64,000 bases of DNA from DASSFG01 sp035547915 (GCA_035547915.1 DASZTS010000095.1:186001-250000); one strand, 5' to 3'; shown: positions 45,118 to 54,570, numbered from the stretch's first letter. Made by a program: numbers and translations. Notes: generated from the sequence alone by a model not told the origin.

Positions 45118-45756
45118 ATGATGCCGCGCACGTACCTTGTCACGCTCATCGTGCTTACAATGGCTGCGGGACGCACTGGAAATCGAGAAGCGGTCGAGGA
45201 CTTATCTTCGGAAACCTCCGCGACGCGCGCAGCAGCCATGGCGTCGTTGAGACGGGATAGGGAAGAGTTAGAAGATGCCCTAAGCAAGCAACTAGCCGAG
45301 GCGCTTTCTGGACCTGATCGCTTGTACTCTGGCCGCACACACTCGGTCTTGCAGATCGTCGGGCGCGTGCGGGCTACAAATACGGTAGGTCGACTTGTAG
45401 AAGCTGTCGGATTGACGCTCGATCCGGCAACATTTCCTCACGGTGGCGACCGAATGAACATTGCCTACTACCCGGTCGCGGAAACTCTCATAGCTATCGG
45501 TGATAAGCGTGTCGTTAAGGAAATCATCGCGTGGGCTGTACTAAAGCAGGATGAACTGACGTTGCAGCTCTATGCCAAGATACTTCGCGACGTGATTGGC
45601 GAACAAGCGGCTAATGCGGTGGTCGAACATGCGGCCGTGGGAAGATCATCGGACGCTATTAAGAACCTGTCTCGCCTCAAGGCGATTCTGCAACGCGGAG
45701 CCATTGAGTTGCCCCTACCGGGTTTTAAAGACAAACGTGCGAAGGGAGCCGCATAG
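45118..45756 (+). CDS. Helical partner of the surface protein, copy 1
   Basis: 212 residues starting 9 bases after the surface-protein stop (AGGGAA upstream). A short hydrophobic start (YLVTLIVLTMAAG) may be a signal. The rest is helical and HEAT-like, with RTHSVLQIVGRVRATNTVGR and LVEAVGLTLDPATFP. It is a clear paralogue of the protein at 46033. It probably works with the surface protein, since both genes recur as a unit. No enzyme motif seen; function unknown. Confidence 0.6.
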   Translation: MMPRTYLVTLIVLTMAAGRTGNREAVEDLSSETSATRAAAMASLRRDREELEDALSKQLAEALSGPDRLYSGRTHSVLQIVGRVRATNTVGRLVEAVGLTLDPATFPHGGDRMNIAYYPVAETLIAIGDKRVVKEIIAWAVLKQDELTLQLYAKILRDVIGEQAANAVVEHAAVGRSSDAIKNLSRLKAILQRGAIELPLPGFKDKRAKGAA

Positions 45757-45763
45757 GGCATAT

Positions 45764-45808
45764 AGAGGGGCAGGGCCATTATGTATTGGACCTATCCCCT
45801 TTTATTTT
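45764..45808. terminator. Long hairpin with T-rich end, copy 2
   Basis: GAGGGGCAGGGCCA, loop, TGGACCTATCCCC, then TTTTATTTTCC. It matches the hairpin at 42373-42418 in stem sequence and loop (TTATGTAT against TTATGTTAT). Each copy precedes one copy of the surface-protein module; this one also follows the first module and would end its transcript. Confidence 0.65.
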
Positions 45809-45810
45809 CC

Positions 45811-46020
45811 TCGCCTGGTAGCAATCATAGTATCGCGAACGGCAGTGGCGGGATGACGAATCTCGATACGAATAATAATGATATTCCCGACTCATGGGAA
45901 CCGTATTCCATCGAGGGTGCCGCAGGGCAAGCGGAGACAATTGTGGACAATACCTATTGGACGGACGACCGGGCCGCTCCGGGAAGGCAACATGCTAGGG
46001 ACCAAGTCGACAGTGATTAG
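45811..46020 (+). pseudogene. Truncated C-terminus of a second surface-protein copy
   Basis: The open frame LDTNNNDIPDSWEP ... NTYWTDDRAAPGRQHARDQ matches the last 60 residues of the 42730 gene (FDANNNDLPDSMEA ... NTYWQDDWGSPGKQHKDD). All Ig domains and the HExxH motif are missing. The only starts are an ATG at 45781 inside the hairpin and one at 45853. It is followed 12 bases later by the second helical gene, exactly as in the intact copy. This is a remnant of a tandem duplication. Confidence 0.7.
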
Positions 46021-46032
46021 AGAGGAAAAGTT

Positions 46033-46656
46033 ATGAGTCTGTGTGTAATAGTCGCGTTACTGTGCATGTTCGGACCGACTGATGCGTTAGAGCGATTATC
46101 AGATATGGACGAACAGGCTCGCGATCGGGCGTTCATCGAGGTAGATATGCAGCGCCAACGGCTCGAGGAAGCACTTCTTGAGCAGCTACAAAAAGTGTTG
46201 AAGGATCGAGACAGCACCTATCTTGGGCGCACCCATACCGTGCTGCAAGCGATTTCAGCAACCCGGGCCGATAACACGGTCGGTGAACTTGTGGAAGCGG
46301 TTGAGTTCACGCTTGAGCCATCGACATTTCCTGTTGGCGGTAGGCTGGCGACGAGTGCCTTTTATCCTGTCGCGGACACATTGCGAACTCTCGGCAGCAG
46401 GCGGGTAATTATGGGGATTTTGTCCGCGACTGCAGAGGAGGATCGTGAGGATAAAATACTACGTATCTATGCTTGGGTGTTGATTGAAATACTTGGCAAA
46501 GACGTGGCGCGTCTCGCGGTCGAGCGAGGGGCGATCGCTCGTGTTCCGCGAGAGGGCAAACGGGTTCTTCGGCTGCTAAAAATGGTCGATGAGGAGCCAT
46601 TACTTGAGATGCCGCCGCGAAAAGTAGAAAAAGCGCCGGTTAAACCGGGCGCTTGA
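46033..46656 (+). CDS. Helical partner of the surface protein, copy 2
   Basis: 207 residues with GAGAGG just upstream. It is paralogous to the 45118 product: RTHTVLQAISATRADNTVGE, LVEAVEFTLEPSTFPVGG and FYPVADTLRTLGSRRVI align with that protein. The hydrophobic start (LCVIVALLCMFGP) could be a signal. It remains intact although its surface-protein neighbour has been reduced to a stub, so it may keep a function of its own. The C-terminus overlaps an AAGCGCCGGTT palindrome (46629-46652). Confidence 0.6.
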   Translation: MSLCVIVALLCMFGPTDALERLSDMDEQARDRAFIEVDMQRQRLEEALLEQLQKVLKDRDSTYLGRTHTVLQAISATRADNTVGELVEAVEFTLEPSTFPVGGRLATSAFYPVADTLRTLGSRRVIMGILSATAEEDREDKILRIYAWVLIEILGKDVARLAVERGAIARVPREGKRVLRLLKMVDEEPLLEMPPRKVEKAPVKPGA

Positions 46657-46754
46657 TGGCGTGAAATAAAAAACGCCGGGGCAGATTCCCCTGCCATCGG
46701 GCCGAGCATACCGGCATTCGGTCTGTATCCCGCGCGGGACAGATTGCCGCGATG

Positions 46755-46830
46755 GAAAAGGAGCCGAAGAAGCGGTGTTTTGCGGCCGGTTTTGCCCGCG
46801 GCGCTCCGGCGTAGGGGGTTGCTCAGCCGC
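46755..46830 (-). repeat. Degenerate R100 element at the FlgI-like gene's 3' end
   Basis: On the minus strand GTGCGGCTGAGCAACC, then GCCGGAGCGCCGCGGGCAAAA, then a decayed hairpin (CCGGCCGCAAAACACCGC). The right third is missing. It begins about 8 bases after the stop codon of the minus-strand gene ending at 46839. Confidence 0.5.
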
Positions 46831-46838
46831 ACTGACGA

Positions 46839-48683
46839 TCAGCGGAGCCAATCGGTCAGCTTATCGACGAGCGATGGCTGTGGATCATTGTCGTTGTCCG
46901 AGGACGACGTCTTCTTGCGACGCTCGCCGTCGCCCTTGCCGGGGCGGGCAAAGAGGCCGGGCAACGGGTTGGCCACGGTGAATTGGCGACCGTTCTCTTC
47001 CTCATCGTCGTCCTTGTCGCGGTCGTAGCTCCTGCCACCCGCCGGCAAGGCGTCGATCTCGAAGCGGCTTTCCAGATGGTGCCGCGATTTAGCCTGTTGC
47101 AGGGCCTGCACCACGTCGGGGTAATCGCCGCCCAGCGCCACGACCGCGCGGATCACGTCGTCGAGCTTGGTGGAGACGGTCCGCTTCTGTTCGTCGCCCA
47201 CCGCAATGCGGCTGACCGTGATCTCGTCGCCCCCGTGCGAGACGATCTGGATCTCTTTGCCCGCATCGAGCAACAAGGGGGTCTGCAGACGCTGATCGGG
47301 GCCGAACAACACCACCTCGGCCCGGAAACTGCGCGTGACGTGGACCATGGGCTGCGCCTTGCTCTCGACCAGGTGGTAGCTGAACTGGTCGTTCATCGAC
47401 TCGCCGCGAACCACCTCGTCTTGCGGGTTCATGGCCCACAAGGCGCGGAAGGCTCCGTAGCGCGTCTCGGCGCTTTCCACATCCAGCAGCTCGCGCAGCG
47501 CCTCGTAGGCGGCGTAGTCGTCCATGGCACTCAGCGCGGTCAGGGCGTAGGCTCGGAAGGCCGGGTGCCGCGCCGCCTCGGCCAAGGGAGCCACGGCGGC
47601 GGCTTCGTCGAGGTAGGCCAACGCTTCGGCGGCATAGAAGCGCACCTCGGGGTCGGAGTTGGCAGCCCCCTTCACCAGCGCTTTGACGCCATCTTTGGCC
47701 AAGGCCTCGAGTTTGATGGCGGCCGTCGCCGCGGTGATCGGCTCGAGTAGCTGTCGCTCCAACAACGCCAGCCGCGCGATGAGTTGCGAGGCGTTCTCCT
47801 TGATCGGCAACGCGCGCACCACGCGCATATAGCGCTCGACGTTGTCCTTATAGCGTGGATGCACGGTCAGCTCGATGTACTTGTCGGTCTCGGGCGTGGC
47901 GACGCCGCGCTTCACGCCGCCGTCGAAGGAGTGAAATCGCTGATTGATGGCGTTGCCCATCTGCGCGCTGGTGATCACGTTCTGGTGTTCGCGCCGGATG
48001 GCCAGGCCGAGCTTCCGCGATTCGGCCGCGATGCCGCCGCCCAACACGCGACCGCGGGTCAGCTTCAGCCGGTCGCGTTCGCCGTCGGCCGACGGATCGA
48101 CGAGCACGGCGCCCTGGGCCAGCGCCATGATCTTGCCTTCGAGCACCTGTGATTGCACTTCGGCGAATTGGCGCAGGCGGGTTTCCATCAACCAACCGCC
48201 GCGCAGGCTGAGGCACTCGCTGCGTTGGGGCACGCGCAGTTCCACGTCGAAGTGATCGCCCTTCTGGATACCCGGCCGCAGATAACCGCGCACGAGCACC
48301 ATCTCGGTGTCCTTGGACGCCAGCAACTGATTGGGGTAGACGACGCCCCGTTTCTCCATCTCCGTGATCAGTGCCGCGCGGTGGCTGGAATTGGGCGGGT
48401 CGCTGCCCGTGCCCGGCAACCCGGTGACGAGGCCCACCGATTCCACCGTCAGGGGAAATCCGCCTACCGCGAGCGCGTAGTCGGCGATCAGCCGCACCCC
48501 GGCGGCGACCGGGTCATCGGCATCTTCGGGGCTCTGTGAGCGCAGAATGGGCGGCAGCGAACAGCCGCCGGTGGCCAGGCCCGCCGTGGTGAGACCGGCT
48601 GCGAGTCCCAGGAACAAACGTCGATCCGACCGACCGTTTCGGACCAGCCAGGTCCAACTTGGCGTCATGCCAGCGCGCTCCAT
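46839..48683 (-). CDS. FlgI-like domain lipoprotein with HEAT repeats
   Basis: 614 residues from the ATG at 48683; 48668 is an alternative. The N-terminus (RRLFLGLAAGLTTAGLATGGC) ends in a lipobox with Cys41, implying a lipoprotein. Residues about 75-350 resemble the flagellar P-ring protein FlgI: SVGLVTGLPGTGSDPP, SHRAALITEMEKRGV, KYIELTVHPRYKDNV. Residues about 365-455 are HEAT-like (SDPEVRFYAAEALAYLDEAA). A Ser/Asp-rich tail closes the protein. No flagellar genes are nearby, so a non-flagellar envelope role is likely. FlgI itself is about 365 aa and is not a lipoprotein. Confidence 0.75.
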   Translation of the reverse strand: MERAGMTPSWTWLVRNGRSDRRLFLGLAAGLTTAGLATGGCSLPPILRSQSPEDADDPVAAGVRLIADYALAVGGFPLTVESVGLVTGLPGTGSDPPNSSHRAALITEMEKRGVVYPNQLLASKDTEMVLVRGYLRPGIQKGDHFDVELRVPQRSECLSLRGGWLMETRLRQFAEVQSQVLEGKIMALAQGAVLVDPSADGERDRLKLTRGRVLGGGIAAESRKLGLAIRREHQNVITSAQMGNAINQRFHSFDGGVKRGVATPETDKYIELTVHPRYKDNVERYMRVVRALPIKENASQLIARLALLERQLLEPITAATAAIKLEALAKDGVKALVKGAANSDPEVRFYAAEALAYLDEAAAVAPLAEAARHPAFRAYALTALSAMDDYAAYEALRELLDVESAETRYGAFRALWAMNPQDEVVRGESMNDQFSYHLVESKAQPMVHVTRSFRAEVVLFGPDQRLQTPLLLDAGKEIQIVSHGGDEITVSRIAVGDEQKRTVSTKLDDVIRAVVALGGDYPDVVQALQQAKSRHHLESRFEIDALPAGGRSYDRDKDDDEEENGRQFTVANPLPGLFARPGKGDGERRKKTSSSDNDNDPQPSLVDKLTDWLR

Positions 48684-48822
48684 GACCTGCCCGAAGCCAG
48701 TCGGCGACGCGAGACACAGCGCGTGCGAAGTCAGGCCGTGGGCACGGCAGATAAGCAGGAAGTGCAATCAGAAAGGAAGGGCCGCGGAGCATATCCGCCT
48801 GCTTACCGCCGGTCAAGGCCGC

Positions 48823-50406
48823 TTAGCGATTCACATTGATACCGATGCTGAGACCCTGCACGAGCACCGCTTGGCGAGTGCCGGTGTCGAGGATTCCCAG
48901 GCTCGGCAGCGAGTAGCTGGTCATGTTGGTGGAGCGGCCGATTCCGCCCATCACCATGCCGGTCCAACCGAGCGTGGCCTGGATGTTACGGAAGATCTGA
49001 TAGTTCGCCGCGATCCGCAATTCGCCGACGGGCGAGAAGGTCGTGCGGTGAACGACATTGTTTACGCCGGTGGGAACGAGGGCCGGTACCCGGAACTGCG
49101 GTAGCGTGAAGGGACCTCCGGTCGTGGTGGTGCCCGTGCCCGACCCACCGTTAAAGCTGCTCAGGAACGTCGTCGAGGGTTGCGGATTGAACACGAAGAA
49201 CGAAGGTTGGAGCGAACCCGGATCGGGGCGCTGTGCGATCGCACCGGTCTGGGTGGTCGTCTGGAAATTGGCGGCCGTCATGAAGCGACCTTCCACACTC
49301 CAGTTGAGCCGACCGCGCTGCTTGCTCCAACGCAGGCCGACCTGCGGACCGACCAGGTAGTTGTTGGTGGCCGTGGTGAAGAACGTGTCGGACAGCAAAC
49401 CCTCGATGACCGTTCCACCGGTCGACCCCGTGCTTGAACCGCTGCCCGATCCGCTGAGGGTGCCGAGCTGCGCCGAATAGCCGGTACCCTGGAAGTAGAA
49501 GTTGTCGCGGAACCGGATATATCGGGCACCGGCCATGACGTCCCAGCGTCCATGATCGTTACGTCGGCTGCTCTTGATCTGGTACGTCCGCATCAACTCA
49601 ATGCCCCAGACGCTCGTCGAGTAACGGGTATAGACGTGACTGAAGAAGATGGGAAGGCCGACCAGGTCGCCGAGATCGGTGGGAGCCGGGACGTCGGGGA
49701 AGCCATCGGGCGGCGGAACGAACGTCGGCGGCGGCGACGCGTTCGGGGTACCGATATCGCGGCCCGATGCACCGAATACGCCGTTGTGGTTCAGGTCGGC
49801 ATCGACGATGGCGGTCGTGCCGGTGCCACCGGTACCGCCGGTCCCGAAGCCAGGTTGGTTCGCCGGCACCGGCAGCGCCTCTTCGATGAACCCTTCGAGC
49901 GGTGAGATGCCGTTCACGAAGGGTGCCGAGAAGGCCACGCCCGCGTCGGATACGGTGGCGGTCGACGTCTGCGTATGGACCTGGAAGGTTCCGATCAAGA
50001 AGCCTACGCCGTCGTCGCCGACGTAGCCTAATTGCAGTCGTTCACCTTGCCGCATACTGGGGTGGATGAAACCGGTATCCAGGCTGTTGGTCTGATTCAT
50101 GAAGCCGTCGGGCACGCCCGTGCTGACGACCGTGTTGACACCGGGCGAACCGAGCGGTGCACCGACCGAGGTTCGCTCGGGCGATGTCGTAGACCACGCC
50201 AGGTCCTCGATGGTGAAGAACCATCCCCTGGAGCGTTTCTGACCGCTGCCGTAAGGGCTGGTGGTGTCGGAGGCCGGTGCGAAGGGTTGGAAGTCCCGAA
50301 TCCCCGGTACCCATTCATCATCCGGCGTTTCCTGGCCCAGAGCCATGCTCGCCAAAATCAGCGGCAACCCCAAAGCCAGCCAAAGTTTCGAACGGTTGAT
50401 CGACAT
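48823..50406 (-). CDS. BBP7-family outer-membrane beta-barrel protein
   Basis: 527 residues with a signal peptide (KLWLALGLPLILASMALG). The mature protein begins with an extended polar segment then GWFFTIEDLAWSTTSPERT, a BBP7-type first strand. Numerous amphipathic strands (RQGERLQLGYVGDDGVGFLI, RWDVMAGARYIRFRDNFYF, GPQVGLRWSKQRGRLNWSVE) and low-complexity Gly/Thr loops follow, with a barrel-type end QGLSIGINVNR. BBP7 proteins are planctomycete outer-membrane barrels of unknown transport role. The gene sits between the FlgI-like gene and a divergent redoxin gene. Confidence 0.8.
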   Translation of the reverse strand: MSINRSKLWLALGLPLILASMALGQETPDDEWVPGIRDFQPFAPASDTTSPYGSGQKRSRGWFFTIEDLAWSTTSPERTSVGAPLGSPGVNTVVSTGVPDGFMNQTNSLDTGFIHPSMRQGERLQLGYVGDDGVGFLIGTFQVHTQTSTATVSDAGVAFSAPFVNGISPLEGFIEEALPVPANQPGFGTGGTGGTGTTAIVDADLNHNGVFGASGRDIGTPNASPPPTFVPPPDGFPDVPAPTDLGDLVGLPIFFSHVYTRYSTSVWGIELMRTYQIKSSRRNDHGRWDVMAGARYIRFRDNFYFQGTGYSAQLGTLSGSGSGSSTGSTGGTVIEGLLSDTFFTTATNNYLVGPQVGLRWSKQRGRLNWSVEGRFMTAANFQTTTQTGAIAQRPDPGSLQPSFFVFNPQPSTTFLSSFNGGSGTGTTTTGGPFTLPQFRVPALVPTGVNNVVHRTTFSPVGELRIAANYQIFRNIQATLGWTGMVMGGIGRSTNMTSYSLPSLGILDTGTRQAVLVQGLSIGINVNR

Positions 50407-50741
50407 CGCTTGGGTCTACCTTGACACTCGTTCACGCGCACACCCTCCACGACGGAGAGACCATGCTGTGCCCGTGCCGGTAGTATCGGTAGTGCCGCGC
50501 GAAGTAGTTGAACAAGAACGGCAAAACTTGCTGGAAGTAAGGAAGGGTTCGGCAAATTGGGTTGTAGCACCCGCAAGGCTGGGAGGTCTGGCGAAGCTTT
50601 TTCGCCGACTTTCGCCCTTGACTCGCCCATTTCGGGGTCGTGCGCGCGTCGGGACTGGCAAAGTTGCCGCGTTGCGTTGACCTTGACAGGCAGATTCTGC
50701 GTCGTCCGGGGCGATTCCATGCGGACCGTTGTTGGAGACGG

Positions 50742-50747
50742 TATAAT
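50742..50747 (+). promoter_or_regulatory. Candidate -10 element (TATAAT)
   Basis: A perfect TATAAT about 115 bases upstream of the redoxin-like gene; no good -35 is seen at the expected distance (GCGGACC region). The 454 bp space before it (50407-50860) otherwise holds no supported gene. Confidence 0.35.
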
Positions 50748-50860
50748 CAGTGGCCTCGAATTCGCTTCGCTCCGGTTCGGCGCCCGAGCGAGCATCCTAC
50801 CCAGGTGGCCGAGATGTGAGCCTGGGATGGCCACCCCATTTGCTTTGAGGAACGCAGACC

Positions 50861-52450
50861 ATGCCCAAACGATCGGTTGCCCGGTTCGTGACCGTCCGCG
50901 CGTGCTTGCTATCGAGCCTTTGTTTCGTCGTGGCAAGCGTGGCTTCGGCGGCGGACTCCGATCTGCCGCGATATTGGTTGAAGGTCGGCCAGGAGCTGAG
51001 TTACCAGACGACCAGCGAGATGTCGACCGCCGATGGCCAGTCGTTCACGAACGAGTCAACCTGGCAGGTCTGGGTCGTCAAGCAAAACTCCGACGGCACG
51101 TGGCGCTTGGTCTTGCGCCACGCGACGACGTTCCAGCTACCGGCAAACAGCACGAACGTTCCGGCGAAGGGGCCGGCAAAGGGGACCGGCGAGAAATCGG
51201 GCACGAATAAGCCCGCGTCCGGCAAGCCGGCAGCCCCCGGTGGCAAGCCCACTGCCAAGGCCGCGCCCGTCAAGCCGGCCGCCCCGGCCAGGGGCAACGC
51301 TGCTCCGGCGGCGAGGGGCAATGCCGCTCCACCCGCGGCCGCAGGCTTTCCGGAACAAGTCACGTTCGCCTATTGCGATTTTTCGCCCGACGGCGCCGTG
51401 ACTCCCAACGCCACCCTCGGATTTCAGTTCGAAGTGCGGCAGCTTTTACCCAAGCTCCCGAAGACCGAGAAGGAGTTGGAGAAGGGCTGGACCGACCTCG
51501 ACAAAACGACGCAAGTCGCCCATCGTTACAAGGTCGAGGAAGGTCCGGGCGACGACGACGATGACGACGACGAACCGGAATGGACGATCGTCGCCACGCG
51601 GCAGAGCCCGATCGACGATATCTATCTTTGCAAATCGCAATCGAAGTTCTTCTTCGATGCCGACCGTGGCTTCGTGGAGCGCATCGAAAGCAGCCTCGAC
51701 CAGGGGTATGGCGTCAAAGGCACCGTCAAGGCGACGACCAAGTTGCTGGGGGTCGAGCAATTCGACGACGCTTGGTGCAAGAAGCTGGACGACGAGATGG
51801 GGCACTACTTCGGCCTCCAGCGCCGCTATCAGCACTTCTTGAAAGAAGCTCAACGCAACAGCTCCGAAGCCGAAACGTTGCTCGTCGAAGCGGGAGCCAT
51901 ACTGCAAAAGGCCGCTGCCGACATCACCTTGCCGGTGGTCAAAGAGGATCTCGGCAAGCAGGTGGCTCAGCACGCGGCGATGATCGGCCTGACCGCGCGC
52001 GCGGCACGCGATCGCGCCGACCTGATCGACCAGCCGGCGCCGACCTGGCAGACCAAGGATCTCGATGGCAAGGCTCACGCCCTGAAGGACTACAAAGGGA
52101 AGGTCGTGGTGCTCCATTTCTGGCGCCGCAACGACGGCTGGGGCCTGCGCAGTCTGCCGCAGGTCGAGCAGCTCGCGGAGCAGTTCACCGACAAGCCGGT
52201 CGTGGTGCTCGGCATGAACACCGAAGAGAACGAAACGGACGCTCGTTTCGTGGCCGACAAGATGGGGCTGGCCTATCCGATCTTGCGGGCCGATAAGTTC
52301 GCCGACCGTTATAACGCAGCGGCCGGCTCGGCCGTGTTCATCGTCGATCAGAAGGGAGTGGTTCGCGATATCTACCTGGGCTATTCGCCCACGCTGAAAG
52401 AAGACGTGGCCGCCGCGGTCAACGGTTTGCTCAGCAGCGAAGAGAAATGA
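50861..52450 (+). CDS. Secreted redoxin/TlpA-fold protein lacking active-site cysteines
   Basis: 529 residues with a signal peptide (RACLLSSLCFVVASVASAA). Residues about 25-95 form a beta-rich domain; about 100-155 is a Pro/Ala/Gly/Lys linker; 165-370 is a second unknown domain ending in a helical stretch. From about 388 a redoxin fold appears: PAPTWQTKDLDGKAHALKDY, VVLHFWRRNDGWGLRSLPQV, NAAAGSAVFIVDQKGVVRDI. The usual WCxxC is replaced at Trp421 by WRRNDGW, so it cannot do thiol redox chemistry and is probably a structural or binding derivative. It is divergent from BBP7. Function unknown. Confidence 0.75.
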   Translation: MPKRSVARFVTVRACLLSSLCFVVASVASAADSDLPRYWLKVGQELSYQTTSEMSTADGQSFTNESTWQVWVVKQNSDGTWRLVLRHATTFQLPANSTNVPAKGPAKGTGEKSGTNKPASGKPAAPGGKPTAKAAPVKPAAPARGNAAPAARGNAAPPAAAGFPEQVTFAYCDFSPDGAVTPNATLGFQFEVRQLLPKLPKTEKELEKGWTDLDKTTQVAHRYKVEEGPGDDDDDDDEPEWTIVATRQSPIDDIYLCKSQSKFFFDADRGFVERIESSLDQGYGVKGTVKATTKLLGVEQFDDAWCKKLDDEMGHYFGLQRRYQHFLKEAQRNSSEAETLLVEAGAILQKAAADITLPVVKEDLGKQVAQHAAMIGLTARAARDRADLIDQPAPTWQTKDLDGKAHALKDYKGKVVVLHFWRRNDGWGLRSLPQVEQLAEQFTDKPVVVLGMNTEENETDARFVADKMGLAYPILRADKFADRYNAAAGSAVFIVDQKGVVRDIYLGYSPTLKEDVAAAVNGLLSSEEK

Positions 52451-52545
52451 TGCGGGGCCGTATTGCGGATCGGGCTTGACCCGTTTCGGCCGAGGCGGAT
52501 ACTTGTGCGACACAAGGAAGTTCCGCGGCGAAGGGATTCGCAATC

Positions 52546-54558
52546 ATGCCCGCACAAGGATGCGATCTGGCCGATGCGCAGGCATTGCGCCCGTCGGCCG
52601 AGCCGAGCCGCCCGTCCCATGCCCGCCCGATGGCGCGCGACCTTGCCTCGTCTGAATCACACGATCGCGTCTGGCTGGCGTTGGCGGTCTCTCTGTCCCT
52701 GGCGGGAATCACCGCCAAGCTGTTGTTGCTCCCGTTTCCGGTAACCACTGCCGGCGAGCTCGTGCGCTGGCTGTTGCGGCTGGGCATCGTCGTCTCACCC
52801 GATGTTTGTTTCGCGGTCGGGTTGGCGAGCATTTGCTGGCTGATTTCGCTCCCATTGCGAACATGGCCCACTGCCGTTCAGCGCACCTGGCGGACGATTT
52901 GCCTCGGGTCGTTCGGTCTGTGCGCGGTCTATGCCATCGCCAGTGTGCCGATGTACAAGGTGACGAAGGTTCCCTTCACCGTGCGTCTGCTGTCGTTTGT
53001 CGGCGGGCCGGAGGTGATGCTTTCGTCGGCCGGCGAATACTTTCCGCCGGGCATCGTCGCGTTGCTGGTCGTCTCGCCGCTCGTGGTTGTCTTGTCGCCC
53101 TGGGCCGCCCGGCGGCACGGGTTGCGCCGTGTGCTGGCACCGATCGGCCCGAAAGCGACCGCGGCGTTGGTTGTCGGGGTGGCCCTGGGTGGCGGACTCT
53201 GCCAGCGCTATGTGCAGGTGCGTGCCGACTGGGCCGATCCCAATCGCTGGGAACGCCGCATCGCGCAGAGCCCGCATTGGGTGCTGGTCGCTTCCTGCCT
53301 GACCGAATTGTCGAAAGACAGACCGTTCACGCAGAACTTCGCCTTCGACGAGATCGACGAGAGCGACTTCCGCGGCCCGCCCCCGATAACACCGGCCGAG
53401 CCTCTGCTGCCTGCCGATCGTCGGCCGAAGAACGTCATTCTCATCGTGTTGGAATCGATCGCGGCCGAGTATTGGGGCTTGCAGGGTTCTCGCTTCGCGA
53501 CGACACCGAACCTCGATCGCCTGGCGGCGGAGCGGGGAGTCGTCTTCGACAACATTTACTCGCAGGCCGCCTCGAGTTGCAAAAGCCTGCTGGCCATCTC
53601 CAACAGCGTGTATGACCGGCCCGATTGGCTGCTCGTCGTGCGCGATCATCCCGCCTTCGATGTACCGGCCTTGCCCCAGGTGCTGCGGGAACGTGGTTAT
53701 CGCACCTGCTATGCCCATTCGGGGCATTGGGGCTGGCAACGTCGGGAACAGTACCTCGAAGAACACGGCGCCGAAACGCTGATCGATGCCAAGGACATGG
53801 GAGACGCCAAGATCAACTCGTGGGGCAGCAGCGACCAGGCGATGTTCGCTGAGATTCTCGGCTGGATCGACACCAACCCCGACCGGCCGTTCTTTGCCTA
53901 CGCCTATACGATCGAGACGCACCACCCCTATGTCGCCCCTCCGGAACATCACGATTTCGGCGTCCGCGACGAGGAGCTGGCGCGCTATCTCGACGCGGTG
54001 CGCGGCGCCGATGCGAAGATCGCTTGGCTCTATGCCGAGTTGCGGAAGCGTGGCCTGGCCGACTCGACGCTCCTGGCGGTGACGGCCGACCACGGCGAGA
54101 GCTTCGGCCAACACAACCTGCGGACGCACAGCTTCGGCGTTTACGAGCAAGCGGTGCACGTGCCGCTGGTGTTGCTGCACCCGGGCCTGCGCGACCTGCC
54201 GCGGCGCCGATCGAACGTCGGCTGCCATATCGACCTGGCTCCCACGTTGCTCGACATCCTGAACATTCCCGCTCCCGAGGCCTGGCAGGGCCGGTGCCTG
54301 CTGCGCGACGAAACCGATCACCCGGCCTATTTCCTGTCGGTGGGGAACGAGGTGGTGCTCGGATTGCGTGACGGCCGATTCAAGTACCATTTCTACGTCG
54401 ACACGTTGCACGAAGAACTGTTCGACCTCGAGGCGGATGCCGGAGAGAACGACAACCTCGCCGCGCACGATCCGCAACGCGCACGCGGGTATCGCAGCCG
54501 ATTGGGCGGCTGGGTGACATCGCAGCGTGAATTCTTGGCCCAGCACGGGGTACGGTGA
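52546..54558 (+). CDS. Membrane sulfatase/LTA-synthase-like phosphotransferase
   Basis: 670 residues; five membrane helices occupy about 45-235 (VWLALAVSLSLAGITAKLLL, and others), and the alkaline-phosphatase-superfamily domain follows outside. Landmarks: VILIVLESIAAEYWG with metal-binding Glu303, SSCKS at 343-347 as the likely nucleophile site, HSGHWGW, and TADHGESFGQHN with Asp515 and His516. Lipoteichoic acid synthases and phosphoglycerol transferases share this layout; free sulfatases usually lack the membrane part. It probably decorates a surface glycan with a phospho-alcohol or removes a sulfate. First gene of a run with a GT2 gene 12 bases on. Confidence 0.75.
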   Translation: MPAQGCDLADAQALRPSAEPSRPSHARPMARDLASSESHDRVWLALAVSLSLAGITAKLLLLPFPVTTAGELVRWLLRLGIVVSPDVCFAVGLASICWLISLPLRTWPTAVQRTWRTICLGSFGLCAVYAIASVPMYKVTKVPFTVRLLSFVGGPEVMLSSAGEYFPPGIVALLVVSPLVVVLSPWAARRHGLRRVLAPIGPKATAALVVGVALGGGLCQRYVQVRADWADPNRWERRIAQSPHWVLVASCLTELSKDRPFTQNFAFDEIDESDFRGPPPITPAEPLLPADRRPKNVILIVLESIAAEYWGLQGSRFATTPNLDRLAAERGVVFDNIYSQAASSCKSLLAISNSVYDRPDWLLVVRDHPAFDVPALPQVLRERGYRTCYAHSGHWGWQRREQYLEEHGAETLIDAKDMGDAKINSWGSSDQAMFAEILGWIDTNPDRPFFAYAYTIETHHPYVAPPEHHDFGVRDEELARYLDAVRGADAKIAWLYAELRKRGLADSTLLAVTADHGESFGQHNLRTHSFGVYEQAVHVPLVLLHPGLRDLPRRRSNVGCHIDLAPTLLDILNIPAPEAWQGRCLLRDETDHPAYFLSVGNEVVLGLRDGRFKYHFYVDTLHEELFDLEADAGENDNLAAHDPQRARGYRSRLGGWVTSQREFLAQHGVR

Positions 54559-54570
54559 GCGCGACGAGCC

